The position numbers and the translations under genes were made by a program. From Taibaiella sp. (GTDB lineage Bacteria > Bacteroidota > Bacteroidia > Chitinophagales > Chitinophagaceae): a DNA stretch of 13,461 bases. Shown here piece by piece: positions 1-6,680 of this stretch. The notes beneath the pieces were generated by a model. That model saw nothing but the letters and a program-made list of their open reading frames with translations. It was not told the DNA's origin and searched no databases. Numbering within the stretch: the stretch's first letter is position 1; the number at the start of each line of letters is the position of its first letter. Where the stretch lies: NCBI GenBank assembly GCA_019454705.1, contig JACFNS010000029.1, positions 1 through 13,461 of the forward strand. Direction: 5' to 3'.

Positions 1-559
1 AGTGGATGCTACCCAAAGTCTCGGCGCAATTAATATAGATATGTCTTCCTTGCAGGTAGATGTATTAATCGCCAGCAATTACAAGTGGATGAACGCGGGC
101 TTTGGTACGGGCCTTATGTATGTCGGCGAAAACTTTATGAGCGTTTATCCGCCCAAGGTAGCAGGCTTCAACAGTTATACTTTTATTGATGGCAAGCCGC
201 AATATATACCCGGTATCCGCAGTTTTGAACCCGGCCACACTAACATGTACGGACTGCTGGTGATGGATGCCGCCATACAGCACAAAATGCAAATGGGCCT
301 TGCAAAAATAGAAGAACACAACACTGCCCTTACTCAACTATTCCTCGATGGTATCCGTGAGCAAGGCTTATCAGCATTAGGTGGATACATGGCAGACAAC
401 AGGGCATCTTATGTGTTGCTGAAAGATGAAAACGGCCTGGGGCAACTACTCAAAGACAATGGGATAGTGGTAACACTACGCGCGGGCATGGTGCGTATCA
501 GCTTTCATTACTACAATACTGCTGATGAGGTGAACTGGGTAGTGGAACTGCTGAAGTAA
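1..559 (+). CDS. Class V aminotransferase-fold PLP enzyme, C-terminal half (5' truncated)
   Basis: This is the C-terminal half of a fold-type I PLP enzyme of the class V aminotransferase group (cysteine desulfurase, kynureninase and isopenicillin-N-epimerase-like enzymes). The reading frame is open to the left edge. The GTG at base 2 is an internal Val codon in a conserved VDATQS segment, not a start. The Asp and Gln of that segment normally contact the PLP pyridine nitrogen and phenolic oxygen. The Lys of SNYKW, about 26 residues further on, is the expected Schiff-base lysine and is followed by a Gly-rich GFGTG turn. The C-terminal segment VRISFHYYNT is the usual small-domain signature, with its Arg likely binding the substrate carboxylate. 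About 185 residues are present, roughly half the family's usual 370-400. Substrate cannot be told from this part: a cysteine/selenocysteine lyase-like or kynureninase-like role are both possible. The stop lies 2 bp from the stop of the convergent next gene. Confidence 0.88.
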   Translation, partial: VDATQSLGAINIDMSSLQVDVLIASNYKWMNAGFGTGLMYVGENFMSVYPPKVAGFNSYTFIDGKPQYIPGIRSFEPGHTNMYGLLVMDAAIQHKMQMGLAKIEEHNTALTQLFLDGIREQGLSALGGYMADNRASYVLLKDENGLGQLLKDNGIVVTLRAGMVRISFHYYNTADEVNWVVELLK

Positions 560-561
560 TA

Positions 562-1665
562 TCAGGAGGTATTCTTTCTGCCTATTTTCTTTTTCAGTTG
601 TTCGGCTATATGTTGTTTCTTTTTTCCGCCATCGCCTTGCCCCAGTAGAAAGCCATAAGGCTTGAGTTCTTCTACATTGTCAAACAGGATTTTTGCCATG
701 CCCAGCATAGGTATAGCGATAATCATGCCAGGTATACCCCAGAGTAATTCGCCCAGTACCAGGGCTATTATGGTAAATAAAGGATTGACGTTCACCTGGT
801 TACCTACTACCAACGGTTCCAGTATATATGTTTGTACAAACTGCACTACAACATATACTCCTACAACGCCTATTATCATGCCGGTATTACCACCATCCTG
901 CACCAGCACCATCATGATGACCAGTGCTGTGCCCGCCAGGTTACCTACAAATGGTACAATCTCCAGCGTGCCGCATATCAATGCGAACATCAAAGGGTTT
1001 TTAATACCCACTATACTGAACCCGATGCCATACATCACCCACAGGCAGGCTATCATCTTTGCCAGCCCGGATATATACGCGTTAGCGATGTTAATAGAGT
1101 CTTTAATAATAACGGTGGCATTTGTTTTCTTTTCCTCCGGCACCAGCATCAGCACAAATTTTTTAAAGTGCGACCGGAAATACAGGAACAGGAATACGTA
1201 AACAATAATCAGAATGCTGTTGGTAAATATGGTAGTGAGGCCAGCCAGTACCTTGGTAACTACTTTGGATGCACGGCCATTCTCAGCGGCGCTGTCCACC
1301 AGTTCGTTAGCTTCTTTATAGCTGATGCCCAATGTTTCCCTGATAAATTGTTTGGCCTCTCGCTGCATCTTGGAGAAGTGCCTGCTCACTTCCGATATCT
1401 CAGTGTCCAGGTCGGATACCTGCAAACCTATCAGGTACACCACACCTGCAATTATAACCATCACTAGTAGCAACCAGCTCAGTATTGCTGCCCATTTCGG
1501 GAATCCTTTCGACTCAAGCCAGACTGTTTTTTTTAACAGTAACATCGAGAAGAGTAGCGCAAAAGCTACCGGCAGCAGAAATTCTTTGCCAAGAATAATA
1601 GCACCCGTCAGCAGGAAGAGAAAGAGCAGTATTAGTACTGCCTTGGTCAGTTTTGGAGGTAGCAT
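562..1665 (-). CDS. AI-2E/PerM family membrane protein (UPF0118)
   Basis: A 367-residue inner-membrane protein of the AI-2E transporter (PerM, UPF0118) family. Hydrophobic segments lie at about residues 7-24, 28-45, 58-80, 145-165, 195-220, 223-254, 260-283 and 296-325. A soluble, charged, helical stretch at about 82-135 sits between the third and fourth, which is the family's typical layout. The C-terminal half carries the conserved EIVPFVGN segment (235-242), then ILEPLVVGNQVNVNP (281-295), then LWGIPGMIIAIP (308-319). The tail is short, cytoplasmic and Lys-rich. Some members export the quorum signal AI-2 and others act in Na+/H+ exchange or permeation, so the substrate here is unknown. It is the last gene of the apparent proS–DUF5362–AI-2E minus-strand unit, 61 bp after the DUF5362 stop. 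I see no clear Shine-Dalgarno and no terminator before the convergent gene. Confidence 0.9.
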   Translation of the reverse strand: MLPPKLTKAVLILLFLFLLTGAIILGKEFLLPVAFALLFSMLLLKKTVWLESKGFPKWAAILSWLLLVMVIIAGVVYLIGLQVSDLDTEISEVSRHFSKMQREAKQFIRETLGISYKEANELVDSAAENGRASKVVTKVLAGLTTIFTNSILIIVYVFLFLYFRSHFKKFVLMLVPEEKKTNATVIIKDSINIANAYISGLAKMIACLWVMYGIGFSIVGIKNPLMFALICGTLEIVPFVGNLAGTALVIMMVLVQDGGNTGMIIGVVGVYVVVQFVQTYILEPLVVGNQVNVNPLFTIIALVLGELLWGIPGMIIAIPMLGMAKILFDNVEELKPYGFLLGQGDGGKKKQHIAEQLKKKIGRKNTS

Positions 1666-1726
1666 AACATTGCTTATGCTACAATAACAATTACTGTACA
1701 GAATGGTTAACTAATAAATGAAATTT

Positions 1727-2179
1727 TTAGGATGCCATTGCGGCAACACCACCCATTATTATCAGGAACAGGAACAAAAGCACGTAAATACTTATCATCA
1801 CGATAATGAGTATACCTATAGATTTGAAGTGATTCTTCAGGAAACGGAATGAGCTGTGCAATATGTCATCGTTATTCAGTAGAATTGCCTCTTTTACTTT
1901 TGTAGAGAAGCGCAGTAAGGCAACACAAGGATAGAGGTAAATGGCTGTAAAGAGAAGGTAGAAGATACCAATCAAGGCGGGTGGTACGCCCATGGAGGCA
2001 TAGAGAGCCCCCACGCCTGAAAAAGTAAAGGCCAGCCCAAGCATCAGCATCAGTCCGCATATTACTATGCCGAATATTGATATAAATTTCCCCCAGCGGG
2101 CGGCTTCCAGCAGGTAGGCTTTTGCAGTATCATCAACTGCCAGCCCGGGTTGGTGGTCGCTATGGTCAAATTGTATCAT
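1727..2179 (-). CDS. DUF5362-like small membrane protein
   Basis: A 150-residue membrane protein resembling the DUF5362 family of Bacteroidota. That family has an N-terminal helix with an aromatic/Lys motif just before the first membrane segment, here LLEAARWGKFISIFG at about 23-37. Hydrophobic segments run at about 33-55, 66-90 and 119-143. A polar stretch between the second and third (FSTKVKEAILLNNDDILHSS, 91-110) contains a short amphipathic helix typical of the family. The first 20 residues are polar and contain three His. No catalytic residues are evident and the family has no established function. The gene starts 26 bp after the proS stop, so it is probably cotranscribed with proS. Its start codon overlaps a short perfect inverted repeat (2179-2196) and no purine-rich Shine-Dalgarno is visible. 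The family name is from recognition of the pattern, not a search. Confidence 0.75.
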   Translation of the reverse strand: MIQFDHSDHQPGLAVDDTAKAYLLEAARWGKFISIFGIVICGLMLMLGLAFTFSGVGALYASMGVPPALIGIFYLLFTAIYLYPCVALLRFSTKVKEAILLNNDDILHSSFRFLKNHFKSIGILIIVMISIYVLLFLFLIIMGGVAAMAS

Positions 2180-2196
2180 AGGTAATAATTTACCTA
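2179..2196 (-). repeat. 7-bp inverted repeat over the DUF5362 start codon
   Basis: TAGGTAA and TTACCTA are perfect reverse complements separated by TAAT. They lie between the proS stop and the DUF5362 start. On the minus-strand transcript the second arm runs into the ATG and includes its A, so a hairpin would cover the place where a ribosome binding site should be. It is AT-rich and short, so the hairpin would be weak. A regulatory role is inference; the repeat itself is directly visible. Confidence 0.4.
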
Positions 2197-2205
2197 CAAG
2201 ATAGG

Positions 2206-3684
2206 CTAATAAGCCTTTGCAAACAACACTCGCTGGTTAGATGGCTTGCCTGTAAGTACGCAGCTGCCTTCTTCTTTGATGTTATCCAGCGGTATGCAGC
2301 GTATGGTTGCTTTGGTCATTTCTTTTATCTTTTCCTCCGTCTCTGCTGTGCCGTCCCAGTGCGCCGATACAAAGCCTGTTTTCTCATTGAGCACTGTTAC
2401 AAATTCATCCCAGCTCTCTACGCGCGTGGTATGCTCATTGCGGTAAATCAATGCTTTGTTATACATGTTTTGCTGTATCTCGTCCAGCAATTTTACAACG
2501 TTTTCTACAAGATTGTCCAGTGTGTAAGCCACTTTCTCCTTAGTGTCGCGGCGGGCTACCTCGGCCTGGTTATTCTCCAGGTCGCGGGCGCCTAATGCAA
2601 TACGTACAGGTACTCCACGCAGTTCATATTCCGCAAACTTCCAACCCGGGCGTTTTGAATCGTCATTGTCAAATTTTACACGGATGCCCTTCGCCTTCAG
2701 CTGGCTTACCAGTTCATTCGCTTTGGCCTCCACCTTTTTAGTGGCTTCAGCATCTTTGCCGTATATAGGTACAATCACTACTTGCAGGGGGGCAATTTTT
2801 GGCGGCATCACCAGCCCGTCATCGTCGCTGTGCGCCATTACCAATGCGCCTATCAGGCGGGTAGATACCCCCCACGATGTAGCCCACACATAATCCAGGT
2901 TATTGTCTTTATCAGCAAATTTCACATCAAATGCCTTGGCAAAGTTCTGCCCCAGGAAGTGTGATGTGCCAGCTTGTAGGGCCTTGCCATCCTGCATCAG
3001 CGCTTCTATGCAATAGGTATCTTCCGCACCTGCAAAACGCTCACTTGCTGTTTTTACCCCGCGTATCACGGGCATAGCCATATATTCTTCGGCAAACGTG
3101 GCATACACGTCCAGCATTTGTTTTGTTTCTGCAATAGCTTCTTCCTTGGTGGCATGTGCAGTATGGCCTTCCTGCCACAGGAATTCTGCCGTACGCAGGA
3201 ACAACCTGGTGCGCATCTCCCAACGTACTACATTCGCCCACTGGTTCACCAATATGGGCAGGTCGCGGTACGATTGTATCCAACCCTTGTAGGTATTCCA
3301 GATGATGGTTTCAGACGTTGGGCGTACTATCAGTTCTTCTTCCAGTTTAGCTTCAGGGTCTACTATAATGCCGTTACCATTAGGGTCGTTCTTCAGGCGG
3401 TAGTGCGTTACTACAGCACATTCTTTGGCAAAACCTTCTACGTGTGCTGCTTCCTTACTCAAAAAGCTTTTGGGTATAAACAGGGGAAAATAGGCGTTTT
3501 GGTGTCCTGTTTCTTTAAACATCCTGTCCAGTTGGTCGCGCATGTTTTCCCACAAAGCAAAGCCGTATGGCTTAATGACCATACAGCCCCTCACATCCGA
3601 ATGTTCGGCCAATCCACCCTTGATAACAAGGTCATTATACCATTGTGCGTAGTCCTGTTTACGAGTTGTTAAATTATCGCCCAT
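2206..3684 (-). CDS. proS: Proline--tRNA ligase, short archaeal/eukaryotic-type
   Basis: A 492-residue class II prolyl-tRNA synthetase, which charges tRNA-Pro with proline using ATP in the cytoplasm. Motif 1 spans about 33-71 ([18 protein letters not shown] and the following helix). Proline and ATP binding includes RPTSE at 121-125. Motif 2 is at about 150-174, with [14 protein letters not shown]. Motif 3 is at about 270-299, with [17 protein letters not shown]. An anticodon-binding domain follows from about 300, then a C-terminal domain ending in a Tyr, as in the ThrRS-like/archaeal class. There is no YbaK-like editing insertion between motifs 2 and 3, which separates it from the long bacterial type. 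This short form is usual in Bacteroidota. The start fits the family N-terminus and sits 29 bp downstream of a TACATTTG promoter-like element. It is the first gene of a probable unit with the two membrane proteins downstream. Confidence 0.97.
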   Translation of the reverse strand: MGDNLTTRKQDYAQWYNDLVIKGGLAEHSDVRGCMVIKPYGFALWENMRDQLDRMFKETGHQNAYFPLFIPKSFLSKEAAHVEGFAKECAVVTHYRLKNDPNGNGIIVDPEAKLEEELIVRPTSETIIWNTYKGWIQSYRDLPILVNQWANVVRWEMRTRLFLRTAEFLWQEGHTAHATKEEAIAETKQMLDVYATFAEEYMAMPVIRGVKTASERFAGAEDTYCIEALMQDGKALQAGTSHFLGQNFAKAFDVKFADKDNNLDYVWATSWGVSTRLIGALVMAHSDDDGLVMPPKIAPLQVVIVPIYGKDAEATKKVEAKANELVSQLKAKGIRVKFDNDDSKRPGWKFAEYELRGVPVRIALGARDLENNQAEVARRDTKEKVAYTLDNLVENVVKLLDEIQQNMYNKALIYRNEHTTRVESWDEFVTVLNEKTGFVSAHWDGTAETEEKIKEMTKATIRCIPLDNIKEEGSCVLTGKPSNQRVLFAKAY

Positions 3685-3712
3685 AATGCGTCTGAAATGC
3701 TTTTACGTCCGG

Positions 3713-3746
3713 CAAATGTAGTAATTTACAGAGGTAGTTTATCAAG
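3713..3746 (-). promoter_or_regulatory. Candidate Bacteroidota-type promoter for proS
   Basis: On the minus strand, bases 3720-3713 read TACATTTG, an exact match to the Bacteroidota -7 consensus TAnnTTTG. A CTTG (3746-3743) lies 22 bp upstream, resembling the -33 TTTG element with spacing slightly longer than the usual 19-21. The -7 element ends 28 bp before the proS ATG, giving a plausible leader of about 20 nt. Element matches are seen directly; promoter activity is inferred. Confidence 0.5.
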
Positions 3747-3761
3747 TAAAACTTACATGGT

Positions 3762-4925
3762 ATGAAACATATTTTCTTAACATATTTGCTGCTGGCTGTT
3801 TTGGGCTCATTTTCTGCTGATGCGCAGAGTAAAAAAGTGCAGGACGATATTTACTACACTGCCGAAGATGCGCAGAAAGATGCTGAAGCTGCCGAGAAGG
3901 AAAGGCAGGCATTGGAAGAAGCCCGTGCAAAGCGTGCTGCCGAGCGGGAAGCAAAAAGGAGTGAAATGGGGTATGAAAGCGGCGAAGAAGAGTATATTGA
4001 TTACGACGACGATGAATATTATTATGCCAACCGTTTCAACCGCTTTAACGGGCCATATGTTGGTGCCAGTTACTGGGCGTACGACCCCTTCTTCTGGGAT
4101 CCATGGTGGGGTGGTGGTTATTATGCGCGCGGTTGGGGTATGGGCCCGGGTTGGGGCTTGGGGCCTTCATGGGGTGTAGGTGTCGGCTTTGGCGGCCCTT
4201 ATTGGTCATCCTATTGGGGTTGGAATAGCTGGTATGGCTATCCCGGTTTTTACAGTGCATGGAATTCTCCATGGATGTATGGTGGTTACGGTGGTTATTA
4301 CAATGGTTTCTATGACGGATATTACGCCGGTGCTTATGGTGGCGGTGCTATGGGCAATGTACGCACTGTATCATATGGTCCCCGCTCCTCTATCAACAGG
4401 TACCCAGGCAGCCTGCGCTCCACTACTGGTCGTACCGGTGCAGGCAGCGGTATGAGTGGCGGCACCCGTGGCCAGCTAAGGCGCTCATCTGCAGGTGAGT
4501 TAAGGGAAGCGCCTAATAGAAATTATTCAAGGTCTGCGGCACCGGTTTCATCACCATCTTCCGGAATTCGCTCATCAGAGCGTAGGGGAAGCAACACTAC
4601 AGAACAGTATAACTCCTCTGAACCTGCCAGGAATAATAATAGGTACAACAATGGTGCTACCCAAAGTCCTGCCAGGTCTTACGACAATACACCCAACAGT
4701 AGGTCTTACCAGGCTGAGCCTGCACAGCAGGCACCTTCAAGGTCGTACCAAAGGGCAGAACCGGCTCAGAGGTCTCAACCTTCTTACCAACGTTCTGAAC
4801 CTTCATACCAGCGTTCACAGCCATCATATCAAAGGTCTCAGCCCTCTTACAATAGTTCTCCATCCCGCAGCGGTGGCAGCAACTTTGGTGGTGGAGGAGG
4901 CCGTATGGGTGGCGGTAGAAGGTAA
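3762..4925 (+). CDS. Secreted low-complexity protein with acidic coil, Gly/Trp/Tyr-rich middle and basic Ser/Arg/Gln/Pro tail
   Basis: I do not recognise a characterised family in this 387-residue protein. Residues 1-22 form a signal peptide (Lys-His start, hydrophobic core, SADAQ cleavage area), so it is exported. Residues about 24-68 are charged and Ala/Glu/Lys/Arg-rich with heptad character, probably a helix or short coiled coil. Residues 74-88 are acidic, with EEEYIDYDDDEYYY. Residues about 100-195 are dominated by Gly, Trp and Tyr (for example FFWDPWWGGGYY). From about 200 the chain is basic and disordered-looking: Ser, Arg, Gln, Pro, Asn and Tyr, almost no acidic residues, tandem PSYQRSx heptapeptides at 340-366, and a Gly/Arg end (RMGGGRR). 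It is transcribed alone, between the divergent proS promoter and its own terminator. There is no lipobox or obvious membrane anchor. A structural or surface-matrix role is possible but unproven. Homologous-looking proteins are common as hypothetical entries in Bacteroidota. Confidence 0.85.
   Translation: MKHIFLTYLLLAVLGSFSADAQSKKVQDDIYYTAEDAQKDAEAAEKERQALEEARAKRAAEREAKRSEMGYESGEEEYIDYDDDEYYYANRFNRFNGPYVGASYWAYDPFFWDPWWGGGYYARGWGMGPGWGLGPSWGVGVGFGGPYWSSYWGWNSWYGYPGFYSAWNSPWMYGGYGGYYNGFYDGYYAGAYGGGAMGNVRTVSYGPRSSINRYPGSLRSTTGRTGAGSGMSGGTRGQLRRSSAGELREAPNRNYSRSAAPVSSPSSGIRSSERRGSNTTEQYNSSEPARNNNRYNNGATQSPARSYDNTPNSRSYQAEPAQQAPSRSYQRAEPAQRSQPSYQRSEPSYQRSQPSYQRSQPSYNSSPSRSGGSNFGGGGGRMGGGRR
4779..4862 (+). 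repeat. Four tandem 21-bp units encoding PSYQRSx heptapeptides
   Basis: Within the low-complexity gene, four consecutive 21-bp units begin at 4779, 4800, 4821 and 4842. They encode PSYQRSE, PSYQRSQ, PSYQRSQ and PSYNSSP. The units differ at synonymous positions (Arg as CGT or AGG, Gln as CAA or CAG, Tyr as TAC or TAT, Pro as CCT, CCA or CCC), so they are not freshly copied DNA. Looser copies (RSYQRAEPAQ and similar) precede them. Confidence 0.8.
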
Positions 4926-4950
4926 GCCACTATAACAATATATTTAGTAT

Positions 4951-4979
4951 GCGGCCGGCAATTCCCGGCCGCTTTTTTT
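4951..4979 (+). terminator. Rho-independent terminator after the low-complexity gene
   Basis: GCGGCCGG and CCGGCCGC form a perfect 8-bp GC-only stem around the 6-nt loop CAATTC, followed at once by seven T residues (4973-4979). It begins 25 bp after the stop codon at 4925. It is strong for the plus strand. There is no T-run on the minus side. Confidence 0.92.
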
Positions 4980-5081
4980 ACACTTTATTTTTTTAACATA
5001 GGAGTAGCAATTCGTTTTAGATATTTGTTATAGCATCCGCAACAAAGAACCGGATCAATTGTTGTTAACAAAACTATTATT

Positions 5082-6605
5082 ATGATAAGGCGTACATTAC
5101 TCATTGCTACAATAATCATAGGCGCTACGGGTATTTCCCGGCGGGCTTCTGCGCAGAACGAAGTTGATGCATTACGCTACTCACTGCTCAGTCCGCAGGG
5201 CACTGCCCGTTCCATTGGTTTTGGAGGTGCATTAGGGGCTATTGGCGGCGACTTCAGCGCATTAGGTGTTAATCCTGCAGGTATCGGCGTGTACAGAACT
5301 TCAGAATTTACAGTTACGCCTTCGCTGAAACTCAGCAGTTCCAACAGCACATATACAGGGGCCGCTTCGGCAGATAATGCTACACGCTTTAATTTCAATA
5401 ACCTTGGGGTGGTGTTCACCAGTGCAGCAGAGGGCAGGAGGTACAAAAACAGTAAATGGAAATCTGCCTCATTCGGTATCGGCGTCAGCCGTTCTGCCGA
5501 TTTTACATCCAACCACGTTTACAGTGGTTACAACAACACATCCTCAGCCAGTGAGGTGTTCCTGGCAGATGCGATTGCATACCCCGATGACTATGAAAAC
5601 CTGGCAACGTTCGCTGGCCTGGGCTATGGCAGCTACCTGTTAGATTATATAGATACAATCGGCTATTATAAAATTCCGAATTACGAAACAGGTCTCAACC
5701 AAATGCGCAGTGTGCAGCAACGCGGCGGTATTAATGATATAAATATTTCCTTTGGTGGTAACTACGAAGAGAAGCTTATGCTGGGTGCTACAATAGGTAT
5801 TGCTTCACTTAGATACATGAGTGATATAACCTTGCGGGAGGACGATGCTTCGGGCAATCCTGATAATGACTTCAATTATTTTGAATACAAGGAGTCGCTC
5901 AAGACGACAGGTACCGGTATCAACCTGAAAATCGGTTTCATTTATAACATCACCAGCAACTTCCGCGCGGGTGCAGCATTGCATACACCCACTTTCTTTG
6001 GTATGAATGATGTATTCAATCGTTCGGTAACCAGCCATACAGAAGGTTTTAAGGCATACCTGGGTGAAGACCCTAACCCGATGACACGGGTAGACGCCCC
6101 AACCAACGAGTACCAGTATTCTATGATTACCCCCTGGCGCGCTGTTTTGAGTGCAGCTACTATCATCGGTAAAAGAGGTTTTATTAGCCTCGATTATGAA
6201 TTCGTAGATTATTCATCCACTCGTTTTAGCTTCGACGATCTGGATAGCTATTACGAACAGGAAGTAAATAACGGCATTAAAACCATGTACAAAGGTGCTT
6301 CTAACCTCCGTCTTGGTGGCGAGGTAAGGTTTGATTTTGTGATGCTGCGCGCAGGCTTTGGCTACTATGGCAATCCTTACAAGACAGCCGCCATGGGCTC
6401 AGAAAGGTTGAGCTATTCAGCAGGTGTAGGCTTCAGGTTCGATAACGTCTTCATCGACCTGGGTTTCAGCCAGACAACTGCAACAGCAACAGAACAACCT
6501 TATGCGGTAGTGTATCCTGAGCCTGTAGGTGTTATTGGTGTACCAACTGCTACCATCAAAAATAGCTTCAGCAACATCGCGCTGACTACCGGTATTAAAT
6601 TCTGA
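5082..6605 (+). CDS. OmpP1/FadL-like outer-membrane beta-barrel protein
   Basis: A 507-residue outer-membrane protein of the OmpP1/FadL/TodX type, often labelled 'hemin receptor' in Bacteroidota genomes. FadL relatives pass hydrophobic substrates such as fatty acids across the outer membrane. The substrate here is unknown, and the hemin label has little support. Residues 1-24 are a signal peptide ending ASAQ; it is slightly unusual in having RR at 20-21 between the hydrophobic core and the cleavage site. The mature start (NEVDALRYS), the Gly/Ala-rich SIGFGGALGAIGGDFSALG segment and NPAG at 64-67 match the N-terminal hatch region of the family. The rest alternates short beta-strand-like stretches, and the chain ends TTGIKF, a terminal aromatic expected for barrel insertion by the BAM complex. 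The gene appears monocistronic: a terminator lies upstream (4951-4979) and another downstream (6631-6661). The ATG is the only start near the signal peptide, and no strong Shine-Dalgarno is visible. Confidence 0.9.
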   Translation: MIRRTLLIATIIIGATGISRRASAQNEVDALRYSLLSPQGTARSIGFGGALGAIGGDFSALGVNPAGIGVYRTSEFTVTPSLKLSSSNSTYTGAASADNATRFNFNNLGVVFTSAAEGRRYKNSKWKSASFGIGVSRSADFTSNHVYSGYNNTSSASEVFLADAIAYPDDYENLATFAGLGYGSYLLDYIDTIGYYKIPNYETGLNQMRSVQQRGGINDINISFGGNYEEKLMLGATIGIASLRYMSDITLREDDASGNPDNDFNYFEYKESLKTTGTGINLKIGFIYNITSNFRAGAALHTPTFFGMNDVFNRSVTSHTEGFKAYLGEDPNPMTRVDAPTNEYQYSMITPWRAVLSAATIIGKRGFISLDYEFVDYSSTRFSFDDLDSYYEQEVNNGIKTMYKGASNLRLGGEVRFDFVMLRAGFGYYGNPYKTAAMGSERLSYSAGVGFRFDNVFIDLGFSQTTATATEQPYAVVYPEPVGVIGVPTATIKNSFSNIALTTGIKF

Positions 6606-6630
6606 CGCAAAAATTGCTCTGTTATATAAT

Positions 6631-6661
6631 GAACGCCCCGTAATGGGGCGTTCGCTTTTTT
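6631..6661 (+). terminator. Rho-independent terminator after the FadL-like gene
   Basis: GAACGCCCC and GGGGCGTTC form a perfect 9-bp stem around the loop GTAAT, followed by GC and six T residues. It lies 25 bp after the stop at 6605 and 20 bp before the end of the convergent gene. The minus-strand side has only mixed AT sequence after the stem, so it should act mainly on the plus strand. Confidence 0.92.
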
Positions 6662-6680
6662 ATATCGAATATGTTTGTGG

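Noticed and set aside
662..1467. Two long plus-strand open frames (179 and 211 codons) opposite the AI-2E-family gene
   Set aside because: They overlap each other and lie fully antisense to a well-supported membrane protein. The translations are rich in Tyr, His, Thr and Ile with no domain pattern, as expected from the complement of hydrophobic codons.
3118..3672. 184-codon plus-strand open frame opposite proS
   Set aside because: Antisense to the conserved catalytic domain of proS. The translation is rich in Phe, Cys and Tyr without signal peptide or motif, and there is no promoter or start context.
4045..4272. Minus-strand frame opposite the Gly/Trp/Tyr-rich block
   Set aside because: It is the complement of repetitive GGT/TGG/TAT codons, which gives a Pro/His/Asn-rich translation by composition alone.
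5020..5031. TAGATATTTG upstream of the FadL-like gene as a possible -7 element
   Set aside because: The spacing inside the element does not fit TAnnTTTG and no -33 partner is visible.
5062..5071. Perfect 10-bp palindrome TTGTTAACAA just before the FadL-like gene
   Set aside because: Short, AT-rich and single copy. A 10-bp palindrome is expected by chance at about this frequency, and nothing else supports an operator.
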